Positions 1 through 6,319 of a stretch of DNA of 6,319 nt are shown in pieces (within the stretch, counting starts at the first letter, position 1; each line of letters starts with the position of its first letter). Source of the stretch: Saprospiraceae bacterium (GTDB taxonomy: Bacteria > Bacteroidota > Bacteroidia > Chitinophagales > Saprospiraceae); contig JAJCYJ010000522.1 of NCBI GenBank assembly GCA_029262975.1, positions 1 to 6,319 of the forward strand. Direction: 5' to 3'. The notes under the pieces were generated by a model that was given only the letters and a program-made list of their open reading frames with translations, had not been told where the DNA came from and made no database searches. Made by a program: the position numbers and the translations under genes.

Positions 1-1
1 T

Positions 2-1588
2 AATGTGGAAGATCAGGGAAAAAGAGATCAACAGGATGCCGCCAAAGGGGCTCATCTTTTCACAAGGTTAGAACACGGGGATATAGAAATAGAGTTAGAA
101 GTTCTTGTTCCTAAAGAATCAAACTCTGGACTCTACTTTCAAAGCAGGTACGAATTACAGATTAGAGATTCAGCTGAAGATCAAGATGTGAGTGCTGATG
201 ATATGGGCGGAATCTATACACAATGGAATGATCCTACTGCGCAAAAAGAATCAAGTGGAGGAAATGCACCCTCCATTAATGCTGCCAGGGCACCTGGGTT
301 GTGGCAGAAATACAAAGTACTTTTCAGGGCGCCAACTTTTGATGAAAGTGGAAAAAAACTCACTAACGCAAAGTTTGAATACGTCTATCTGAATGGCTAC
401 CTGATTCAGGAGAATATTGAAGTTTCGGGACCTACCATAGAAGCTCCTTTTAATAATGAAGTGCAGACCGCTCCTTTGATGATACAAGGAGATCACGGAC
501 CAGTCGCATTTAGAAATATAACTTATAAGAATTATAATAAAGATCAGGTTCTTCTGACTAATCTTAGTTACAAACTGTATGACGGCAAGTTCGATTATAT
601 ACCTGACTTTTCCAATTTGGAAATTGTTAAAGAGGATAAGGCAGAGAATTTTGATAACCTTTCGGAATTGGCAGAGAAAAATGATGGGTATTCCATTGTC
701 TTTGAAGGAGACCTGGCGATACCAACTGATGGAGCTTATCTTTTTGAAACCATTATAGATGATGGTGGCAATTTATTTATAGACGATCAGCTCTTGGTGC
801 ACAATCAGGGTGAACCTGGAGCAGGCATTGAAAGAGGAATAATTAATCTAACGAAAGGCACGCATAAATTAAGACAATCCTATTATCAGGAAGTTTGGGG
901 AGCCAACTTGTTGTTGTCCGTGGAAGGGCCGAATATAGAAAAGGGAGAATTACCTGCTCTTAAAGAACCCAGGCCTGTACCGGATTGGGCAAAATCTCAA
1001 ACCTTGAAATTAGAAGTGAATGATGAACCTGAAATAATTAGAGGTTTTGTGGATCATCATGATGAAAAGAAGACCCATATTTTGTCTGTCGGAACCCCAG
1101 AAGGTATTCACTACAGTTATGACACTCGAAATAATGAATTAATTAATCTTTGGAAAGGAGCGTTTGCTGATGTGTCGAGGATGTGGATGGGCAGAGGTGA
1201 ATCGCAACGTTTAGATCCTGTAGCCGCTGAATTAGGCTTGGAAGAAGATAAAAATGAGGGAAATTGTAAGCCCCTTGGATATACCCTGGATAAAACTGGA
1301 ATACCAGTTTTTAATTACAATTGCGACGGATTAATTATTACGGACCGCATTGGGCCGTCTAATTCAACGGGTGTAGCAATTCGGGAACTCTCTGTTGAAA
1401 AGGGAAAGTATAGATACGTTCTGGCTACCGGAGAAAATATTGCGGAACTATCAAATGGGTGGTATTCTGTTGGCAACAATTATTATATAAAACCTGCTGC
1501 AGGAAGTGCGGAATGCCAAGTAGTAAATAATCAGATCATTGCAAATATTACTAATACATCCAAATTGACTTATGAAATATATTGGTAG
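2..1588 (+). CDS. DUF1080 (3-keto-disaccharide hydrolase)-PA14 protein, 5'-truncated by the window edge
   Basis: Probable exported carbohydrate-active protein. Residues are numbered from the GTG at position 5, but this is almost certainly an internal Val: the frame is open to the edge and the N-terminal half of the first domain is missing. Residues 1-178 are the rest of a DUF1080/PF06439 concanavalin-like domain, with the family signature NSGLYFQSRYELQIRDS (40-56), a GLWQKYKVLF strand (98-107), NGYLIQ (130-135) and a closing GDHGPVAFRNI (162-172). Residues about 185-312 form a PA14 domain with IDDGGNLFIDDQLL (251-264) and LTKGTHKLR (282-290). PA14 domains often bind sugars. Residues about 340-527 match a C-terminal module I recall from related Bacteroidota and Planctomycetes proteins (GTPEGIHYSYDT, LWKGAF, GYTLDKTGIPVFNY); its function is unknown to me. 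Cys421 and Cys440 could form a disulfide. DUF1080 proteins are associated with cleavage of 3-keto-glycosides, but the substrate here is unknown. The gene is tightly linked to the downstream propeller-cupredoxin gene. Confidence 0.88.
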   Translation, partial: NVEDQGKRDQQDAAKGAHLFTRLEHGDIEIELEVLVPKESNSGLYFQSRYELQIRDSAEDQDVSADDMGGIYTQWNDPTAQKESSGGNAPSINAARAPGLWQKYKVLFRAPTFDESGKKLTNAKFEYVYLNGYLIQENIEVSGPTIEAPFNNEVQTAPLMIQGDHGPVAFRNITYKNYNKDQVLLTNLSYKLYDGKFDYIPDFSNLEIVKEDKAENFDNLSELAEKNDGYSIVFEGDLAIPTDGAYLFETIIDDGGNLFIDDQLLVHNQGEPGAGIERGIINLTKGTHKLRQSYYQEVWGANLLLSVEGPNIEKGELPALKEPRPVPDWAKSQTLKLEVNDEPEIIRGFVDHHDEKKTHILSVGTPEGIHYSYDTRNNELINLWKGAFADVSRMWMGRGESQRLDPVAAELGLEEDKNEGNCKPLGYTLDKTGIPVFNYNCDGLIITDRIGPSNSTGVAIRELSVEKGKYRYVLATGENIAELSNGWYSVGNNYYIKPAAGSAECQVVNNQIIANITNTSKLTYEIYW

Positions 1589-3605
1589 TAAGAAATTAGA
1601 AAAAATGATAATAGAAGTTCAAAAATATATTGTTCTTGGTTTCATAATTATTTGTACAGTATGTGTTGGTACCATCTCAGATTTAAAAAGTCAGACAAAT
1701 ATTGATCAGGAAGAATCCCGGTATTACAAAATCAGTACGGTGCCAGTTCCAGAAGGCATTGTTCTTGAAGTGGGAGGACTAGCATTTGATGATCAGGGGA
1801 GATTGGGAGTGACAACAAGAAGAGGAGAACTGTGGGTTATTTCAAATCCGGAGAGCAATACAGCATCTTATAAAAGATTTGCCCAAGGTCTTCACGAACC
1901 TCTTGGACTGGCGTTCAAAGATGGGTCCTACTACCTTGCTCAAAGAGGAGAGCTAACGAAGATCACAGATAATGATGGTGACGGACGCGGGGACAGATTC
2001 GATAATATTTACACTTGGGATCTGGCAGGAAATTATCATGAATATGCCTATGGCCCAAAGTTTTTGCCGGATGGAAATATGCTCATCACCTTAAACCTAG
2101 GATGGGTGGGTCGCGGTGCCAGTCTTTCCAAATGGAGTGGGTGGATGCTTGAGATTAGCCCGGAAGGAGACATGACACCTGTGGCAACGGGTATGAGGTC
2201 ACCGGCTGGATTTGGATTCAATGCTAAAGGAGACTTGTTCTATACAGAAAATCAGGGTGATTGGGTTGGATCCGGAAGAATGACCCATATTGAAAAAGGA
2301 GATTTTGTTGGACATCCGGAGGGACTTAAATGGAGTGGGGAAGAAGGATCTCCTATCACATTGACAATGGAGGATATTACAGATGACACAGAAAACACCC
2401 TCTATGGATTTGCTCAAAACGAAACCAGACTAAAACCACCATCTGTATGGTTTCCTCATACATTAATGGGGATCTCTACATCGGATATAGCTGTAATTCC
2501 CAATGGCTGGGGCCCATTTGAAAACCAGCTATTAATAGGAGATCAGGGACACAGCAAGATTATGAGGGTATTCCAGGAAGAGATCAATGGTGTTTATCAG
2601 GGCATCTGTTTCCCCTTTAAAGAGGGCTTTGCATCTGGATTGCTCAGAATGGAATGGGCCGCTGACCATACGCTCTATGTTGGCATGACCAACAGGGGTT
2701 GGGCATCAACAGGAAAAGCCAAATTTGGTCTACAGAGATTAAAATGGACTGGAAAAACACCTTTCGAGATGCAGACTGTCAATATCGCACCGGATGGTTT
2801 TCAAATAACGTTTACTGAAGAAATTGATCGGCGTACCGCGGCAAATCCTGAATCTTACAGCATAACAGATTTCAGTTATACTTATCATCACCTCTATGGA
2901 AGTCCTCCTATTAACCAGGAAGAGCGGACAGTTTTTAAAGTTGAAGTGGCCCAGGATAATAAGAGCGTGCGACTGTATATTGAAGGTCTCAGACCTGGAT
3001 ATGTCAATGAAATAAAGGCGTCAGGTGTAAAATCCTCAAAAGGACAACAGCTGCTGCATCCTACCGGATATTATACGATTAATGAAATTCCTTCAGGTGC
3101 TAAATCCACTCCCTCAGTAGCGAGTTCTGCAGGAGATGAAATGGATCATACAAGTCATGCAAATACAGGTGCGACTGTCGTAATTCCTCCTTCTGATAAA
3201 CGGGTAACGACACAACCGCCAACTTGGACCAATGGCCCTGATCTGATCCTGGAAATTGAAGCAGTTGCAGGAATGTTATTTGATAAAAGAGTGTTGCGTG
3301 CAGATGCAGGAGCGAAGATCAAACTTGTTTTTAACAATCCTGACGACATGGTCCACAATCTTATCCTTGTTCAACCGGGCACCGCAGATGAAGTAGCGGA
3401 GCTCGCCCTAAATCTTGGATTAAAGGGAGAAGAGATGGGATTTATTCCGGAGTCTGATGACATTATAGCATATACCGGTTTACTTAGACCTAATAGTAAT
3501 GATGTTATTTATTTTGAGGCACCGACCAAGCCGGGTCGCTATCAATATGTCTGTACCTTTCCGGCTCATGCAGCGACGATGAGAGGGGTGTTAATTGTAA
3601 AATAG
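1572..3605 (+). CDS. Secreted sorbosone-dehydrogenase-like beta-propeller fused to C-terminal azurin-type cupredoxin
   Basis: Predicted periplasmic or exported redox protein of 677 residues. A hydrophobic signal segment spans about residues 19-35, with likely cleavage near Ser40-Gln41; neither Cys there fits a lipobox. The ATG at 1572 overlaps the upstream gene by 17 nt and gives a long Lys-rich n-region. The in-frame ATG at 1605 (Met12) gives a more standard signal peptide and a 16-nt gap, and is about equally likely. Residues 55-395 are an NHL/glucose-sorbosone-dehydrogenase-like propeller with repeated blade motifs (GGLAFDDQGRLGV, EPLGLAFKDGSYYLA, GMRSPAGFGFNAKGDLFYTE) and a DxDxDGxxD calcium-type loop at 133-141. 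Residues 397-505 resemble an Ig-like domain, followed by a Ser/Thr/Pro linker (506-555). Residues 556-677 are a blue-copper domain with ligands His595, Cys661, His666 and Met670, the same spacing as azurin His46, Cys112, His117 and Met121. No CxxCH heme motif is present. Electron transfer is strongly implied for the C-terminus; the propeller's substrate and cofactor are not established. Confidence 0.93.
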   Translation: MKYIGSKKLEKMIIEVQKYIVLGFIIICTVCVGTISDLKSQTNIDQEESRYYKISTVPVPEGIVLEVGGLAFDDQGRLGVTTRRGELWVISNPESNTASYKRFAQGLHEPLGLAFKDGSYYLAQRGELTKITDNDGDGRGDRFDNIYTWDLAGNYHEYAYGPKFLPDGNMLITLNLGWVGRGASLSKWSGWMLEISPEGDMTPVATGMRSPAGFGFNAKGDLFYTENQGDWVGSGRMTHIEKGDFVGHPEGLKWSGEEGSPITLTMEDITDDTENTLYGFAQNETRLKPPSVWFPHTLMGISTSDIAVIPNGWGPFENQLLIGDQGHSKIMRVFQEEINGVYQGICFPFKEGFASGLLRMEWAADHTLYVGMTNRGWASTGKAKFGLQRLKWTGKTPFEMQTVNIAPDGFQITFTEEIDRRTAANPESYSITDFSYTYHHLYGSPPINQEERTVFKVEVAQDNKSVRLYIEGLRPGYVNEIKASGVKSSKGQQLLHPTGYYTINEIPSGAKSTPSVASSAGDEMDHTSHANTGATVVIPPSDKRVTTQPPTWTNGPDLILEIEAVAGMLFDKRVLRADAGAKIKLVFNNPDDMVHNLILVQPGTADEVAELALNLGLKGEEMGFIPESDDIIAYTGLLRPNSNDVIYFEAPTKPGRYQYVCTFPAHAATMRGVLIVK

Positions 3606-3608
3606 CGG
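3606..3608. other. Convergent gene junction, 3-nt spacer
   Basis: The plus-strand stop TAG ends at 3605 and the minus-strand stop TAA occupies 3611-3609, so the two blocks meet tail to tail with three bases between. I see no GC-rich hairpin plus T-tract around the junction that would serve as an intrinsic terminator for either side. Each transcript therefore probably ends inside the opposing gene or by a factor-dependent route. Confidence 0.8.
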
Positions 3609-4313
3609 TTAAAGTATTCTATAAGAAGCCAAAATTGACATACTATAATTCCTTAGAGATTCTACTTCTTTGACATTTGGGGAAAATGGAATGGGAAGTT
3701 CAAAGTCTGGATTTTTATAAAATAAATTTATACCGTAATAGTACCTCAAAGTAACAGACCCTCTTTTTCTAACTGTAAATCCAACACCGGCTACAATATT
3801 AAAGTCGGCTTTACTAAATTCAGGTACGATCTCATTATAGACGGTCCCTTTGATCGTTTTTGGATCATTTTCCTTGATCGTAACATTACTTAGCCTGGCA
3901 AAAGCTCCGCCAATTTCAAAAAAGGATCCCGTACTTTTTTTATTCAACATTGACCGTAACAGAATGGGCACCTCAACATAGTTAAGTCTGATGTTTCGGT
4001 CATTTCTTGACGCGGCATTAACAACAACACCATGAGGAATTTTTGCTCCTTTCTGACTATATAACATGCCTATCGACAATAGCAATCGATAGGATAAAAT
4101 AGCTTCAACTTGTAGACCTGCACTTATACCGGTTTGATCAAAACCTGTAAAATAATCTCCGTCAATTTGTGAAAAATTGATTCCGGAAGTAAGTGCCAGG
4201 CTAAACCTCTTGTCTTGTATATTTAACTTTCTTGATCTTTGACCAAAAGAACTGTTGACATAAATCATCAAGAGAATGAAGATTAGAAAACAGGTCTTTT
4301 TGGATATATTCAC
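3609..4313 (-). CDS. PorT-family outer-membrane beta-barrel protein
   Basis: Predicted small outer-membrane beta-barrel of 234 residues, a normal size for the OMP_b-brl_2 (PF13568)/PorT-like group. A signal peptide covers about residues 1-24 (Lys-rich start, hydrophobic FLIFILLMIYV, cleavage near SSFG-Q). The mature part alternates polar and hydrophobic residues as in beta-strands, with family-like segments LTSGINFSQIDGD (41-53), LLLSIGMLYSQKGAKI (77-92), LNYVEVPILLR (110-120), FFEIGGAFARL (131-141), FNIVAGVGFTVRK (171-183) and a final strand SMSILASYRIL. The start is a GTG at 4313-4311, four bases after the stop of the DUF1080 gene, and no better start lies nearby because the overlapping ATG runs straight into TGA. 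It is the last gene of the minus-strand block and probably translationally coupled. Members of this group are common in Bacteroidota with mostly unknown roles. Nothing ties it specifically to PorT of type IX secretion, and a specific transport role is not supported. Confidence 0.85.
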   Translation of the reverse strand: MNISKKTCFLIFILLMIYVNSSFGQRSRKLNIQDKRFSLALTSGINFSQIDGDYFTGFDQTGISAGLQVEAILSYRLLLSIGMLYSQKGAKIPHGVVVNAASRNDRNIRLNYVEVPILLRSMLNKKSTGSFFEIGGAFARLSNVTIKENDPKTIKGTVYNEIVPEFSKADFNIVAGVGFTVRKRGSVTLRYYYGINLFYKNPDFELPIPFSPNVKEVESLRNYSMSILASYRIL

Positions 4314-4317
4314 ATTG

Positions 4318-5157
4318 TTATATTTCTCTTATCCAGATATTTCTAAACCTCACTTTGTCTCCATGATCCTGTAATAATAATGGCATTTTATCAGGATGTT
4401 CAACGTAATATGATTTCTCAATAAAAATGCAGGGGCCTTCCAATATGACATTATTCTGGATCAAGACACCATTATGGATAACAGTAACTGTAGCTGGTTT
4501 TAATACTTTGCCATTTGCAAACCTTGGAGCATTGAAAATGATGTCATAGGACTGCCATTCTCCCGGAGGTCTTGAAGCATTCACAAGAGGGATATGTTGT
4601 TTGTACAGGGAGCCAGCCTGACCATTGGAGTAGGTGTCATTTTCATACGAGTTCAAGATTTGGATTTCGTACAGGCCCATTAGAAAAACACCGCTGTTAC
4701 TATATGCCTGATCTTTTTTACCCGGATCAAATGGGCATAAAAATTCTAAATGTATTTGTGCATCTCCAAAAGGCAATTTCGTCTCAATGGCACCACTACC
4801 AGGATTTACAACCATGGCACCATCTTTTACGATCCATTTGGGGTCGGTTCTTTGATCATTGACGAGATCCTTGGATTTGAGTTTTATAATTGCTTCTACT
4901 TGATCCATGCGTGCGCCATAATCATATCTTGGTTTCCTCCATTGGGACAAGTCTGAACCATCAAATAAGATTATTGCATCGGAAGGTGGCGCAGCATACA
5001 CACCTGGGGTGACCTTTGAAGGTACGGGTTCCCATTTTTCTGTTGCTGCCCATGGTTTAGATTCCTGAAGTCCTTTAAAATCAATTTGAGGTACTTCTTG
5101 TCCGATTATGGTATCTATTGGGAGAATGAGTACTGCTATAAATATTATTATTTTCAT
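4318..5157 (-). CDS. Secreted single-domain DUF1080 (3-keto-disaccharide hydrolase family) protein
   Basis: Exported carbohydrate-active protein of 279 residues with a signal peptide (1 to about 20, MKIIIFIAVLILP then IIGQ). One complete DUF1080/PF06439 concanavalin-like domain follows: PSDAIILFDGSDLSQW (58-73), WIVKDGAMVV (108-117), FGDAQIHLEF (130-139), NSGVFLMGLYEIQILNS (154-170), NGQAGSLYKQ (178-187), RPPGEWQSYDIIFNAPRF (196-213), VIHNGVLIQNN (226-236) and LLQDHGDKVRFRNIWIRE (261-278). A stretch of about 30 residues (74-106) between the LFDG..W and WIVKDG motifs is longer than in the simplest members. Family members are associated with cleaving glycosidic bonds of 3-keto-sugars; the substrate here is unknown. 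The ATG at 5157 follows an A-rich leader (AAAAAAAAGATATAAA), typical of Bacteroidota, and lies 25 nt after the amidohydrolase stop. It is a distant paralogue of the DUF1080 domain at the left end of the window, without the PA14 and C-terminal modules. Confidence 0.92.
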   Translation of the reverse strand: MKIIIFIAVLILPIDTIIGQEVPQIDFKGLQESKPWAATEKWEPVPSKVTPGVYAAPPSDAIILFDGSDLSQWRKPRYDYGARMDQVEAIIKLKSKDLVNDQRTDPKWIVKDGAMVVNPGSGAIETKLPFGDAQIHLEFLCPFDPGKKDQAYSNSGVFLMGLYEIQILNSYENDTYSNGQAGSLYKQHIPLVNASRPPGEWQSYDIIFNAPRFANGKVLKPATVTVIHNGVLIQNNVILEGPCIFIEKSYYVEHPDKMPLLLQDHGDKVRFRNIWIREI

Positions 5158-5182
5158 TTTATATCTTTTTTTTGGAAAGATG
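5158..5182 (-). promoter_or_regulatory. A-rich translation leader between amidohydrolase and DUF1080 genes
   Basis: This 25-nt gap, read on the minus strand, is CATCTTTCC followed by an eight-A run and GATATAAA just before the ATG. There is no GGAGG-type Shine-Dalgarno site. A-rich leaders of this sort are usual in Bacteroidota. The gap is too short for a separate promoter of the family type (TTTG and TANNTTTG about 19 bases apart), which supports co-transcription with the upstream gene. Confidence 0.5.
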
Positions 5183-6319
5183 CTACTTTACTCTCTTTCC
5201 ATGTTTAATAACCATATCTACTTCCTGTAAAAGCGATATCCATCTCAATACATCTCCTTTTACAGCGATGATGTCTGCGTATTTGCCTTCGCTAATGGTG
5301 CCGTATTTATCATCTACACCCATTGCCTTTGCAGGCCAGTAAGTCGCTGACTTGATGGCATACATGGCATCGATGCCAAATTCATTAACCCAAACATCTA
5401 ATTCATTCCACGTAGACTGGCAGTGAAACTTCATAGGAATACCACTGTCTGTACCTATGAGCAATACGACTCCGGCGTCCATTAATTGTTTTACTTTTCT
5501 TTCTAAAGTTGGCTTTCGACTTGGCGTTAGTTGAAAATAAGGTAGTCTTCCAGGATATTGTATAGAAGCCTCAATATCATCAATTATATCCTGAGGAAGC
5601 CCTTCATGCCAGCAATCATTATCCAGTTTTTCCGGATGGTCTCGAACATATTCATAATTATAAAGTCCTTCTACAGTGGGCGTCCAATACAATGGACCAA
5701 GATTCATTTGGGCAGTTCGTTCTTTAATCATCTCCATTACATCTACCGGGTATTCAGGTGCTGAGGAAAGTCCCGTATGTTCGAAGCAGTCCACCCCGGT
5801 TTTTAGACCTCTCCTGATTTCTTCGGGTCGATGAGCATGACCAACAACTGTTAATCCATGCTTGTGTGCCTCTTCTACAACTGCATATACTTCATCCATA
5901 CTCATCTGATCCTGGTCAACGAGTTTGATACAGTCTACTCCGGCTTCTGCAAGTTTATTTACTTTATTGCGGGCATCATCAACGTTTTTGACACCCCATC
6001 TAAAATTTTCAGTACCGGGATATGGTTTATGTTGGATAAAAGGACCAGACATATACATCGTAGGTCCGGGAAGCTCACCCCTGTTAATTCTATCTCTCAC
6101 GTTGAGGCTGGCATCCAATGGTGCTCCGAGGTCTCTGGCACTTGTGATACCCGCATGTAATAATTGTAGGGCACTGGCGGGCATGATTATATCCGCAAGC
6201 TCATCGATATAGGCGGTATCCCAATGAGCATAATCGCTATGTCCATTTATCATCAAATGAACATGCATATCCCAGAGACCTGGCAATACCGACATCCCTT
6301 CTGTAGAAATAACTTCAGC
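5183..6319 (-). CDS. Amidohydrolase family protein (metal-dependent hydrolase), 5'-truncated by the window edge
   Basis: Metal-dependent hydrolase of the amidohydrolase superfamily (PF01979-type TIM barrel), near the imidazolonepropionase-like/prolidase-like branch. The frame continues past the first in-frame ATG (6295) to the edge, reading AEVISTEG before MSVLPGLWDMHVHL, a normal join between the N-terminal beta-sandwich and the barrel. The first ATG is therefore internal, and some 40-80 residues, perhaps with a signal peptide, are missing. Numbering from that Met, likely metal ligands are His11 and His13 (HxH), Lys124 in DCIKLVDQ (candidate carbamylated Lys), His153 or His155 in VVGHAHRPEE, His173 in CFEHTG and Asp283 in LLIGTDSG. 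The C-terminus, with GTISEGKYADIIAVKGD and VDMVIKHGKRVK, is the usual return strand of the sandwich. Substrate cannot be read from sequence: dipeptides, N-acyl compounds and cyclic imides are all possible. It is the first visible gene of the minus-strand block and may lie further down a longer operon. Confidence 0.92.
   Translation of the reverse strand, partial: AEVISTEGMSVLPGLWDMHVHLMINGHSDYAHWDTAYIDELADIIMPASALQLLHAGITSARDLGAPLDASLNVRDRINRGELPGPTMYMSGPFIQHKPYPGTENFRWGVKNVDDARNKVNKLAEAGVDCIKLVDQDQMSMDEVYAVVEEAHKHGLTVVGHAHRPEEIRRGLKTGVDCFEHTGLSSAPEYPVDVMEMIKERTAQMNLGPLYWTPTVEGLYNYEYVRDHPEKLDNDCWHEGLPQDIIDDIEASIQYPGRLPYFQLTPSRKPTLERKVKQLMDAGVVLLIGTDSGIPMKFHCQSTWNELDVWVNEFGIDAMYAIKSATYWPAKAMGVDDKYGTISEGKYADIIAVKGDVLRWISLLQEVDMVIKHGKRVK

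Noticed and set aside
5..7. GTG at position 5 as the start of the DUF1080-PA14 gene.
   Set aside because: The frame is open upstream to the edge and the N-terminal half of the DUF1080 domain and signal peptide are missing, so this is an internal Val codon.
192..496. Small open frames overlapping the DUF1080-PA14 gene on both strands (also 2199-2417 and 3155-3358 on the minus strand over the propeller gene).
   Set aside because: They lie wholly inside strongly conserved coding sequence and show no domain or credible start context.
1650..1666. Possible lipoprotein signal at the two Cys residues (28 and 31) of the propeller protein.
   Set aside because: The residues before each Cys (III and CTV) do not fit the lipobox consensus, so ordinary signal peptidase cleavage is more likely.
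4069..4093. Perfect 8-bp inverted repeat CCTATCGA / TCGATAGG with a 9-base loop, inside the outer-membrane protein gene.
   Set aside because: It lies in the middle of the coding sequence (SYRLLLSIG), has no T-tract, and one such short palindrome is expected by chance in a window this size.
4572..4956. Open frames on the plus strand opposite the secreted DUF1080 gene (also at 5558-5764 and 5858-6212 opposite the amidohydrolase).
   Set aside because: They are antisense shadows of well-supported genes, rich in His/Cys/Ile/Phe, with no recognisable domain.
6293..6295. ATG at 6295 (minus strand) as the start of the amidohydrolase.
   Set aside because: The frame continues to the edge as AEVISTEG, matching the usual residues before the LPGLWDMHVHL motif; the beta-sandwich N-terminus is off the window.

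Overview
The window looks like chromosomal DNA of a free-living Bacteroidota, perhaps a marine or soil member near the Saprospiria or Cytophagia. The evidence is AT-leaning DNA, gene starts behind A-rich leaders without clear Shine-Dalgarno sites, signal peptides ending near Gly-Gln, a PorT-type outer-membrane beta-barrel, and two DUF1080 (3-keto-disaccharide hydrolase, PF06439) proteins. The lineage is inferred from gene content, not from a marker gene.

There are five protein genes in two convergent blocks, with almost no non-coding DNA. The plus-strand block (2-3605) holds a DUF1080-PA14 protein cut by the left edge. It is followed, with a 17-nt overlap or a 16-nt gap depending on the start, by a secreted protein that joins a sorbosone-dehydrogenase-like beta-propeller to a C-terminal azurin-type blue-copper domain. 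The minus-strand block, read from the right edge leftwards, holds a metal-dependent amidohydrolase (cut by the edge), a secreted single-domain DUF1080 protein, and a small outer-membrane beta-barrel. The intergenic gaps are 25 and 4 nt, so this is a probable operon. The two blocks meet tail to tail with 3 nt between stop codons.

The plus-strand pair suggests an exported carbohydrate-processing module. A DUF1080 lyase/hydrolase with a PA14 sugar-binding-type domain sits beside a propeller protein that carries its own copper electron carrier. DUF1080 proteins are linked to cleavage of 3-keto-glycosides, which first need an oxidation step. A propeller fused to a cupredoxin would be a reasonable oxidase/dehydrogenase or electron-relay partner, but that coupling is inference. 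The second DUF1080 protein in the opposing operon points to the same theme. No Gfo/Idh/MocA oxidoreductase, cytochrome c, SusC/SusD pair or regulator lies inside the window. No RNA genes, mobile elements, CRISPR arrays or long repeats were seen. Promoters of both blocks must lie outside the window.
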